Shown piece by piece: positions 8,291-15,727 of a DNA stretch of 64,000 nucleotides; position 1 is the first letter of the stretch, and each line of letters starts with the position of its first letter. The stretch spans positions 3,410,001-3,474,000 of the forward strand of contig NZ_CP119988.1 of assembly GCF_029338515.1 (NCBI RefSeq), in the 5' to 3' direction. A program made the position numbers and the translations under genes. The DNA is from Haloglomus litoreum. GTDB lineage: Archaea > Halobacteriota > Halobacteria > Halobacteriales > Haloarculaceae. The notes under the pieces are model-generated. The model saw only the letters and a program-made list of their open reading frames with translations. It did not search any database and had not been told where the DNA came from.

Positions 8291-8422
8291 CGGATCCGAA
8301 CACACGAGCGCCTCGACCCCGGCTACCGGTCTACAGAAGCCGACCCAGGTGCTGTATTTGTGCGATAAGTTCCGAATCTGCGAAGGAACAGCCGAATATG
8401 AGAGATAACGCGGAAATGCCGG

Positions 8423-9010
8423 TCAGGGCGTCTCGCCCGTCTCGAGCGAGAGGTCGTCCGTCGGGTGAGCGACGCAGGTGAGCACGTAGCCGTCGTCGAG
8501 CTCCTCCTGACCCAGCATCTCGTTGTTGGAGTGGATGACGTAGTCGTCCGCGGCGCCGTTCGTGACGTGGCCCGCACAGGAGACACACTGGCCCTCGCGG
8601 CAGGCGTAGGGGAGGTCCCAGCCCTCGTCCTCGCCGGCCTCGAGCAGGGTCTCGTTCTCCTTGACCTCGACCGTCTCGCCCTCCTTGACGTACTCGACGT
8701 CGAAGACCTCGGCCTCGTCGTCCGGGATGACCGAGGGGTCCTCAGAGGGGTCGACCTCCTCTTCCTCGTCGCCGAGTTCGCCGGCGGCCTCGCCCTCGGC
8801 GCCACCGACCGCGGCGACGGCGCCGCCGCCACCGATGGAGCGGTTCATCGGTTCCGCGAAGTCCGTCTCGGGCACCTGCGCGGCCCGCCGCTCGGTGACC
8901 TCCTGTGCGATGTCGTCGGGGATGGCCTTCTCCGTCCCCTTGGAGAAGTGGATGCCGACCACGAGCAGGGCCAGCGTCGCCCCCAGCGCGACGGCGAGTG
9001 CATCGACCAT
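8423..9010 (-). CDS. Membrane-anchored 2Fe-2S ferredoxin
   Basis: An electron carrier of 195 residues. Residues ~5-22 (LAVALGATLALLVVGIHF) form one transmembrane anchor. Next comes an acidic, low-complexity linker of about 75 residues (GGAEGEAAGELGDEEEEVDP region). The C-terminal ~90 residues are a plant-type ferredoxin domain with C-x4-C-x2-C in CREGQCVSCAGH and the fourth cysteine in VLTCVAHP. The anchor implies that it delivers electrons at the membrane; the partner is unknown. It lies just downstream of no obvious operon, with the phosphogluconate dehydrogenase gene 91 bp upstream on the same strand. Compare the soluble ferredoxin at 51783-52172, which has the halophilic insertion instead of an anchor. 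Confidence 0.85.
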   Translation of the reverse strand: MVDALAVALGATLALLVVGIHFSKGTEKAIPDDIAQEVTERRAAQVPETDFAEPMNRSIGGGGAVAAVGGAEGEAAGELGDEEEEVDPSEDPSVIPDDEAEVFDVEYVKEGETVEVKENETLLEAGEDEGWDLPYACREGQCVSCAGHVTNGAADDYVIHSNNEMLGQEELDDGYVLTCVAHPTDDLSLETGETP

Positions 9011-9101
9011 ACGCGCGGTTGGGAAAGGCGCTTCAAAGCCGTTGTGATTGCTCGCCCCGGCGTGTGTGACTTCGGGGGGTGCCGGGAGACCCGTGGCGGG
9101 C

Positions 9102-10013
9102 CTACTCCCCCTGCCGCGCGATCTCGTGGCGGCCGAAGCCGTACCGGAGCCGGTTGGCGAGCCGCCGGGAGAACCGCCCCTCGCCGTGGCCCGTCGCCCG
9201 CGAGTTGAACCGCTCGGAGAGCGCCGCGTACACCAGCGGCATCGGCACCTCCTGGGCCAGCGCCTCCTGCACCGTCCAGGTGCCGGTCGAGCCGCCCGCG
9301 ACGTGGTCGGCCACGTCTCCGAGGTCGCTCCCCTCCTCGCGGAAGGCCTCCTCGCACAGCTCGAGCAGCCACGACCGGATGACCGCGCCGTTGTTCCAGG
9401 TGCGCGCGACCGACTCCATGTCCAGGTCGTAGCGCCCCTCGTGGAGCAGTTCGAAGCCCTCGCCGTACGCCTGCATCAGCGCGTACTCGACGCCGTTGTG
9501 GACCATCTTCACGTAGTGGCCCGCGCCGGAGCGACCCATCCGGTCGTGGCCCGCCGGCCCGGTCGCGACGGCGTCGAAGACGGGCTCCAGCTCGTCGTAG
9601 GCCCACGCCGGCCCACCGACCATCAGCGAGAAGCCGAGTTCGGCCCCCGCGGGCCCGCCCGACGTGCCACAGTCCAGATACGCCGCCTCGGTCGCCTCCG
9701 CCCGTCGCACGGAGTCCTCGAAGTGAGAGTTCCCCCCGTCGACGACGACATCCTCCCCGCTCAGGTGCGGTTCGAGGTCGTCCAGCGCGGCGTCGACGGC
9801 GTCGCCCGCGGGCACCATCAGCCAGATGCGCTTCTCGTCGCCGAGTCGCTCGGCGAGGTCCGCGACCGAGTCGGCCGGCTCCGCGCCGGCGTCGGCCGCG
9901 TCCGCCACCGCCTCGGGGTCCACGTCGAACGCGACCACGTCGTGGTCCCGAGCGAGTACCCTATCGACCACGATACGCCCCATCCGACCGAGTCCGATGA
10001 CGCCAAGTTCCAT
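9102..10013 (-). CDS. gnd: 6-phosphogluconate dehydrogenase (decarboxylating), short GndA-type
   Basis: Oxidises 6-phosphogluconate to ribulose 5-phosphate and CO2. It has 303 residues, the length of the short, tetramer-type enzymes rather than the ~470-residue form. The Rossmann motif GLGRMGRIVVDRVLARDHDV is at the N-terminus. The family motifs DGGNSHFEDSVRR, DCGTSGGPAGAELGFSLMVG (substrate loop with catalytic region) and GHYVKMVHNGVEYALMQAYG (catalytic lysine K and N) are all visible. With rpiA elsewhere in the window it could supply pentoses by an oxidative route, as described for Haloferax; that link is by family knowledge. Cofactor preference is not certain from sequence. Confidence 0.92.
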   Translation of the reverse strand: MELGVIGLGRMGRIVVDRVLARDHDVVAFDVDPEAVADAADAGAEPADSVADLAERLGDEKRIWLMVPAGDAVDAALDDLEPHLSGEDVVVDGGNSHFEDSVRRAEATEAAYLDCGTSGGPAGAELGFSLMVGGPAWAYDELEPVFDAVATGPAGHDRMGRSGAGHYVKMVHNGVEYALMQAYGEGFELLHEGRYDLDMESVARTWNNGAVIRSWLLELCEEAFREEGSDLGDVADHVAGGSTGTWTVQEALAQEVPMPLVYAALSERFNSRATGHGEGRFSRRLANRLRYGFGRHEIARQGE

Positions 10014-10158
10014 GCCCCGACTGACGGGGGCGCACTACTGAGGGTTGTGGTGTGACCGCGAGCCGCCCGTGTCCCCCGCTGGGTCGACCCGACCGCGCCG
10101 ATAAACACCCCTCTCAAACCGCCAGCATCCTCAGGGGGCGACACGCGAACGACGGCGC

Positions 10159-11640
10159 ATGGACGACCACGGCGAGGCGGCCGACGGGGCGGGGCGCTCC
10201 AGACGGAGCGTCCTCCGGTCGGCGGGCGCCGCTGCGGCGGGGATGGTGACGCTGGCGGGGACCGCGAGCGCGGCCGAGGATGCCGGTCACACGGAGCCGA
10301 CCTATCCCTCCGTGGCGTGGTTCCAGCGCGAGCAACGCAACTACGCGAAGACGCAGGAAGCACCGCGCGAGCAGGCCACCGATCCGGCGTTCCAGCAGCA
10401 CTGGCAGGCACAGAGCGCCCGGAACCTCGCCGACTTCCGGACCCGCACGGTCGAAGAACCGCGCTGGAACAGCGGGGGCAACCTCTGCAAGGAGTACGCC
10501 GAACAGTGTGTCGGCGACCCCTTCAGCTACGAGGCGGGAACGACGTACGGCGACCGACACACATACGACGGTATCGAGCGCCGGCGTGTCGCGTTCCACG
10601 ATTCGGGCCTCGACAGTGACGCCGGCGGCGCCCGCCTCTCCGGGTGGGTCTGGGCCCCCGCCGACAGCGAACCGGGGGACGACCTGCCGGGCGTCGTCAT
10701 CACGAACGGCTCCGTGCAGGCCTCACAGACGCTGTACTGGTGGTTCGCCGACACGCTCGTCGCGAACGGCTACGTCGTCATGACCTACGATCCGCGCGGA
10801 CAGGGCCGCTCGGACACGACCACGCCGGATGGCACCCGTGGGACGAACGCCGACCCCACCGTGTTCGTCACGAACCAGGTCGACGCCATCGACCTGTTCC
10901 GGGCGACACCGACGAACCGGTACCCGCACAACACGGAGACGCCGACCGAGGTGCCCGCACCAATCGCCGAGTACAACCCCTTCCACGAACGGCTGGATCG
11001 GGACCGTCTCGGCATCGTCGGGCACTCGCTGGGCGCGACCGGTGTCAGCGTCGTACAGGGGATCTCGGATGCCGACTGGCCCGGCGCCATCGACGACCAC
11101 AACCCGGTCGACGCCGCGGTCGCGTGGGACAACCTGGCCGACCCGGACGAGCAGCTCGCCGGCGCGTCGGGCGACACCCTCGCGGGCTTCGGCGTGACAC
11201 CACGCGTCCCGGCGATGGGCCAGTCCGGCGACTACTACCTCACGCCACAACCGAAGACCGAACCGCCCGAAGCGGACGCGAAGACCGGCGGCCTCGAGGC
11301 CTGGCGCGACGCCGGCGTCGACAGCTACCAGGTGAACGTCCGCGGCGGCACGCATTACGAGTGGTCGCTCATCCCGACCTTCCCGGCCACGTCCTGGGAG
11401 TTCGGCAACCCGATGGCCGACCACTACTCGCTCGCGTGGCTCGACCGCTACCTCAAGCGGCCAGACGAACAGGGGTACCACTCCGCGGACGACCGGCTGC
11501 TGCAGGACGACAAGTGGCGCGACCGCCTCTCGTTCTACTACCGCTCGGCACGCGACTTCACCACCCGGAGCAAGCAGGTCCGGAACTGCCGGGACATCAG
11601 GGCCGGCTGCGACGGCGCCACGCCGCCCGGCCAGGAGTGA
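10159..11640 (+). CDS. Tat-exported alpha/beta hydrolase
   Basis: A secreted hydrolase of 493 residues; the substrate is unknown. A twin-arginine signal is present (SRRSVLRSAGAAAAGMVTLA, residues ~13-37), with a probable cleavage after TASA. The fold is shown by the oxyanion-region block YVVMTYDPRGQGRSDTTTP and the nucleophile elbow GHSLG in LGIVGHSLGATGVSV. A late H in RGGTHYEWSL is a candidate catalytic histidine. CSS-like cysteines occur near the C-terminus (NCRDIRAGC), possibly a disulfide outside the cell. It is followed convergently by a small gene downstream of mcm. Confidence 0.8.
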   Translation: MDDHGEAADGAGRSRRSVLRSAGAAAAGMVTLAGTASAAEDAGHTEPTYPSVAWFQREQRNYAKTQEAPREQATDPAFQQHWQAQSARNLADFRTRTVEEPRWNSGGNLCKEYAEQCVGDPFSYEAGTTYGDRHTYDGIERRRVAFHDSGLDSDAGGARLSGWVWAPADSEPGDDLPGVVITNGSVQASQTLYWWFADTLVANGYVVMTYDPRGQGRSDTTTPDGTRGTNADPTVFVTNQVDAIDLFRATPTNRYPHNTETPTEVPAPIAEYNPFHERLDRDRLGIVGHSLGATGVSVVQGISDADWPGAIDDHNPVDAAVAWDNLADPDEQLAGASGDTLAGFGVTPRVPAMGQSGDYYLTPQPKTEPPEADAKTGGLEAWRDAGVDSYQVNVRGGTHYEWSLIPTFPATSWEFGNPMADHYSLAWLDRYLKRPDEQGYHSADDRLLQDDKWRDRLSFYYRSARDFTTRSKQVRNCRDIRAGCDGATPPGQE

Positions 11641-11649
11641 AATCCGGGG

Positions 11650-11919
11650 TCAGTCCAACCGCTCCGTCTCGAGGTCGCCGTCGACCTCGCCCAGTCGCCG
11701 GGCGCGCTCCCGAGCATCGGCGGGGTCGCTCGCCACGACCACGACCTCGCTGCCGTCGCCAGCCACGCGGTAGGGGGCCGTCCCCTCGCCCTCGAACTCG
11801 GTCGCGTACGTCCGCACCGTTCCGCGAACGCGCCGCTCCAGCGTCGACAGGTCGCACTCGCCGTTCTCGAACTCCCGGAGCGCGTCCTCGATGTTCCGGA
11901 GCGCGGAGATGCGGTCCAC
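11650..11919 (-). CDS. Small conserved haloarchaeal protein (DUF7854-like)
   Basis: An 89-residue acidic protein of unknown function. It starts MDRISALRNIEDALREFENG with an amphipathic helix, followed by a beta-rich middle (APYRVAGDGSEVVVVASD) and a helical end. It lies 71 bp downstream of mcm on the same strand and is probably read with it. The family assignment is from memory of the haloarchaeal neighbour of mcm and is tentative. Confidence 0.7.
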   Translation of the reverse strand: MDRISALRNIEDALREFENGECDLSTLERRVRGTVRTYATEFEGEGTAPYRVAGDGSEVVVVASDPADARERARRLGEVDGDLETERLD

Positions 11920-11990
11920 GCCGCAGCCGTCTCGCCTCCGGGGTATAATCCTCCCGCTCGCCCGACCTCGTCGGGCTACCGCCCTCCGCC

Positions 11991-14900
11991 TCAGGTCGTC
12001 CGAAGGTGGCCCTGCGACGGCTCGTACACCTCGCCGCGCTGTTTGAGCTTCTCGATCTCGTGCTCGGCCTTGTCGCGGTCGGTCCCGTTCTCGACGGCCA
12101 TCTCCAGCACCTCGTCGTACGGCGCACCCTCCTCGTACTCGTCCTCCAGCTCCTGGATGATGGCCTTCAGGCCCTTGATGCGGTCGCGCTGGCTCTTCGA
12201 GTGGCCCGCCTCGATCATGTCCGCGTCGAACTCGTTGGTCTCGGGGTCCATCCCAACGTCCTCCAGGGACTTGCGGACGATGTCGATGACACGGTCGGCG
12301 TCCTCCTGTTCGACCGTATCAGAGAGCCGAACCCGGGCGCTGGCCTCCGCGAGCCGCACCAGCGCCTCCAGTTTCCGGGCCGTCACCGGCACCGGCGCGT
12401 CCTCGCCCTCGCCGTGTGAGCGCAGGTCCACGTAGAACTCCTCGATGGCGCTCCGGGCCTCGTCGGTCATCGTCGGATAGCACGAGCGCTTCGCGTGCGC
12501 GACGTACTTGCGGAGCAGGTCCGCGTCGATGGCCGGTTCGACGTCCTTCGTGGCGGTCGCGACCTCCTCCTCCGAGACGTTCGCCGTCGGCACGTTCTCG
12601 CGGTGGGTGTGCAGCTCGCCCGCGTAGTTCGTGTCGATGATGTGCCGGGCCAGCTTCCGGTCCTCCTCCTCGTTGGGCTTGTCGGTGATGGTGAAGATGA
12701 GGTCGAACCGGGAGATGAGCGCCGGCTCCAGGTCGATCTGCTCGGAGATGGACTCGTACTCGTCGAAGCGGCCGTACTTGGGGTTGGCTGCACCCAATAA
12801 TGAACATCTGGACTTAAGAGTTGCATTAATACCAGCTTTTGCCACGGAAATACTCTGTTGTTCGAGTGCTTCGTGCATAGCTGACCTGTCGCCCGCATCC
12901 ATCTTGTCAAGTTCGTCGATAGCTGCGATACCCTTGTCCGCGAGCACGAGCGCACCGGCCTCGAGCGACCACTGGTCACCTTCGCCGAAGTCGTCGCGAA
13001 CCGCCGTCGCCGTAAGCCCGGCAGCCGACGACCCCTTGCCCGATGTGTAGACCGAACGCGGGGCGATGTTCTTGACGTACTGGAGGAGTTGTGAGTTGTG
13101 GGAAACGACGCCGTTCGAGAGGTAGTTGTGTGTCCCCTCGACTTCGAGGTCGTAGACCCATTCCTCGGTTGGCTCGACAGGTTCGACCGACTCGATGCGG
13201 TCCCACGACAGGTCATCGCTTGCCAGTTCGGCTATGCCTGCCAGTTCTGTCTCGACACCGACGCCGCCATCGGCAACGGCGGCAGACTCGTTGGCAGCTT
13301 CGAGAGTGTCCAGCACGGTCCGAAGACTCTTCCGGCTCGGATTCCGGTCGCCGCGCTCGTAGTGTTGATAGGTCGAGCGCGGGAGTCCACAATCGGCCTG
13401 CGTGAGACCGAGCGCCTCACGCACGTTCCGGAGTCGTTCCCCGGCGACGGGGACGACATCGCGATTCGGATTCGACGGGCCGCCGGTCATCTTCTCGGCC
13501 GCGGCGCGCTTGCGCTCGGTGACGAATCCGATCTCGTCGACGTACCTGTCGAAATCGGCACCACTGATGCGGAGCCGATAGCTGCCGTTGTCGCGCTCGT
13601 GGAGCTGTGATTTGATGTCGAAGGAGAGCAGCAGACTCCGAACGCCAATCAGCAGCTCACGGCTCATAGAGGCCGTGACGACCGACCGCTGTTTCGGGGA
13701 GATAGTCCCTTCACCGTCGATGTACGCGCGCAGGAATGCCTGTTTCACCGGAGCGGTGGCACGCAGAATCGGCGCGGGGACGCGTTGGCCGGCCGAGTCC
13801 TCGAGTATCGCAGGCTCCAGCTCACCGAGGAAGCTCACCAGCTCGCTCGACGAGCAGACCACCTCCCTTGCAGTCTTTCCCTCGTGTGGTGACCGCTCCG
13901 TTGGGTTCAGGCCCAGGCGTTCGAGGGCGGCGGTAACGTCGTCCAGGATCTCACGGTCGTTGTTCGTCACGTAGAGGGTCCCGCTCCCCGAGTCACGGTC
14001 CTGCACGTAGCCCTCCGCGACGATGTACCCGAGGAGTCGAGCGAACCAGGGTTCCAGCGTATCGGGAGCGTCGATTCTGACGGCGTTGTTCGCACGCGAC
14101 CGTCGGTACGAGACGGGCAAGTCGTCGTGCCCACAGGGTTCCAGCGACGCGGGGGTTGCGACGAACTCACCCTCGGAAATGTCGTCGGCCACGACCGGCT
14201 CGATCTCGCCCTCACGAGCAACGAACAGCGGGTGTGAGGGTGTTACGGTCACCTCCCGGCCGCTCTCCGTCGTGACTTCATACATCTGCTCCGGCGCCTC
14301 GCGCTTCCAGACCTTCGTTGCCCGACGCATCACCAGGGAGCCGTCTTCGGCCATCGACGGCACGTCGAAATCGACCTCGTCCCACACACCATCGTCGACC
14401 GGCTTCGGGTCATCGAGGTTGGATTCGACCAGGTCACGAATCCGTGGTTCGGAGCCATCCGAAAGCGTCACCCGTGTGTCCCCGCTGACGCACTTACCCG
14501 TACCCGGGTCCCCGATGAGGAGCATATGCAGGTCCCCGCGAATCCGCGAGTTGTCCGGCAGTCGCTTCGTGACGCCGGAGAACAGCTGGAAGATGATGGC
14601 CTGCTTGTGGGTCTCGTAGCCCCAGATGGAGGGGGCCATCGAGTCAACCATCTTCTGGTAGATGCCCGGGTCGTTGGAGAGCTCGATGATCTCCTGTTTG
14701 TCCTCCTCGGTGATGTCCATCTCCTCGAACTCCTCGTCCTCGACCTCGACCGAAACGCCGTCCATGTACTTCTCGAACATGAGCGACTTCTCCTGCTGGT
14801 TGCCCTGCTGTTCCAGCCGGAGGATGCCCGTGACGCGGACGTGGTCGCCGGCGGTGACCTCGCCGGTGATGTCGTCCTCGATGTTGACGTCGATGGCCTC

Positions 14901-15482
14901 GGGGGTCTGGCCGCCGCGGAGGCCCTCGGGCGACTCCTGCACGCGGAGCGTCTGGGCGTCCACGAACTCGGACTGCTCGAAGTTGATGTTGAACGGGCCC
15001 TGGCGCTCGCAGCCCTCGCACTGGTGGGGTTCGGTGAAGCCCGAGTGCTGGGGGATGTAGGAGAGGGTGCCACAGCGCTGGCACTCGAAGGCGGCCTCCT
15101 GCAGTTTGGGGCGGACGCTGGTCGCCTTGTTGACGGTCCCCTGCACGGCGATGAGGTTGCCGTGGTGCCGTTCGCGGATGTCACGGATACCCGTCGAGTC
15201 GCCGAGGTTGGTCATCCGGACGTGGGCGTTGCCGAGTTTCACGTCCGCCGGCAGGTCGTAGAGCCGGAGCGCCTCCTCGGCGTAGTCCTGCATCTGGCCG
15301 GGCTGGGCGACGTAGTCCTCGGCCATGTCGCGGTCGAACCGGTAGAGGTCCTCCCAGTCGATGTAGAGCGACTTGCGGTCGTTCGGGTAGGCCTGGGCCA
15401 GCTGGCCGATGTCGTCGGCGCAGTAGGTCCGGTAGAACTCCAGGAACCGGTCGATGATCTCGGTGTTGTCCGGACGGTCCAT
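11991..15482 (-). CDS. mcm: Replicative helicase MCM, interrupted by an intein at Walker A
   Basis: The hexameric replicative DNA helicase. The 1163-residue precursor consists of 697 host residues plus a 466-residue intein. Host parts in order: the N-terminal domain from MDRPDNTEIIDRFLEFYRTY; the zinc-binding stretch CQRCGTLSYI..HQCEGC; Walker A GDPGTGK ending at K330; the intein (331-796); then S797 completing GDPGTGKS. Walker B (GIAAIDELDKMDAGDRSAMH), sensor 1 (LLGAANPKYGRFDEYESI), the arginine finger LISRFDLIF and a C-terminal winged helix follow. The ATG at 15482 is the usual MCM start; in-frame sequence upstream is basic and unlike MCM. Host codons at about 12790-13094 differ sharply from the rest (listed separately). 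The intein must splice for activity, because it breaks the ATP-binding loop. Confidence 0.95.
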   Translation of the reverse strand: MDRPDNTEIIDRFLEFYRTYCADDIGQLAQAYPNDRKSLYIDWEDLYRFDRDMAEDYVAQPGQMQDYAEEALRLYDLPADVKLGNAHVRMTNLGDSTGIRDIRERHHGNLIAVQGTVNKATSVRPKLQEAAFECQRCGTLSYIPQHSGFTEPHQCEGCERQGPFNINFEQSEFVDAQTLRVQESPEGLRGGQTPEAIDVNIEDDITGEVTAGDHVRVTGILRLEQQGNQQEKSLMFEKYMDGVSVEVEDEEFEEMDITEEDKQEIIELSNDPGIYQKMVDSMAPSIWGYETHKQAIIFQLFSGVTKRLPDNSRIRGDLHMLLIGDPGTGKCVSGDTRVTLSDGSEPRIRDLVESNLDDPKPVDDGVWDEVDFDVPSMAEDGSLVMRRATKVWKREAPEQMYEVTTESGREVTVTPSHPLFVAREGEIEPVVADDISEGEFVATPASLEPCGHDDLPVSYRRSRANNAVRIDAPDTLEPWFARLLGYIVAEGYVQDRDSGSGTLYVTNNDREILDDVTAALERLGLNPTERSPHEGKTAREVVCSSSELVSFLGELEPAILEDSAGQRVPAPILRATAPVKQAFLRAYIDGEGTISPKQRSVVTASMSRELLIGVRSLLLSFDIKSQLHERDNGSYRLRISGADFDRYVDEIGFVTERKRAAAEKMTGGPSNPNRDVVPVAGERLRNVREALGLTQADCGLPRSTYQHYERGDRNPSRKSLRTVLDTLEAANESAAVADGGVGVETELAGIAELASDDLSWDRIESVEPVEPTEEWVYDLEVEGTHNYLSNGVVSHNSQLLQYVKNIAPRSVYTSGKGSSAAGLTATAVRDDFGEGDQWSLEAGALVLADKGIAAIDELDKMDAGDRSAMHEALEQQSISVAKAGINATLKSRCSLLGAANPKYGRFDEYESISEQIDLEPALISRFDLIFTITDKPNEEEDRKLARHIIDTNYAGELHTHRENVPTANVSEEEVATATKDVEPAIDADLLRKYVAHAKRSCYPTMTDEARSAIEEFYVDLRSHGEGEDAPVPVTARKLEALVRLAEASARVRLSDTVEQEDADRVIDIVRKSLEDVGMDPETNEFDADMIEAGHSKSQRDRIKGLKAIIQELEDEYEEGAPYDEVLEMAVENGTDRDKAEHEIEKLKQRGEVYEPSQGHLRTT
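12790..13094 (-). other. mcm: Atypical-codon tract in mcm next to the intein (putative co-conversion tract)
   Basis: From the intein's 3' junction to about 12790 the host codons shift from the strongly C/G-ending usage of mcm to codons such as AGT ATT, GCA AAA GCT GGT ATT AAT, AGA TGT TCA TTA TTG GGT GCA. Usage becomes normal again within a codon or two at AAC CCC AAG. The encoded protein (Walker B to sensor 1) remains fully conserved. This is what repair from a divergent intein-bearing donor allele would leave. Confidence 0.6.
13095..14492 (-). mobile_element. Intein in MCM with DOD homing endonuclease and an inserted XRE-like HTH
   Basis: A 466-residue class 1 intein. It begins at C1 (CVSGDTRVTL) after GDPGTGK and ends GVVSHN before Ser+1. 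Block B is TVTPSHPLF (residues 82-90) with the conserved T-x-x-H. The LAGLIDADG endonuclease motifs are LLGYIVAEGYV (153-163) and AYIDGEGTI (256-264); both retain an acidic residue, so nuclease activity is plausible. Block F/G is WVYDLEVEGTHNYLSNGVV to HN. Residues ~350-400 (13293-13445) read AGERLRNVREALGLTQADCG and STYQHYERGDRNPSRKSL, an XRE-type helix-turn-helix between the nuclease and the C-terminal splicing block. The first and last residues needed for splicing (C1, H465, N466, S+1) are all present. Confidence 0.93.
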
Positions 15483-15727
15483 CGGATTGGGATGGGTTGT
15501 GCGCCACCGGGTAAGAAGTTTCGCGATGCAGGGTGGAACTGATTCCGCCGGCGTCCAGTCTCGCGGTTCCCGCTCTCGTCGCCGGGGGGGTCCGGACGTC
15601 TTCCAGTGGGTTCGAGCGGCCGATTTTCGGCTCCACCCGGATACTCCCGGTGGTTGGTAGTGGGAGATAAACGGCCCCGTATCGGCGGCAGAAGGTGGTT
15701 GCCGGTGGCTGTGAGCAACGCGAACGC

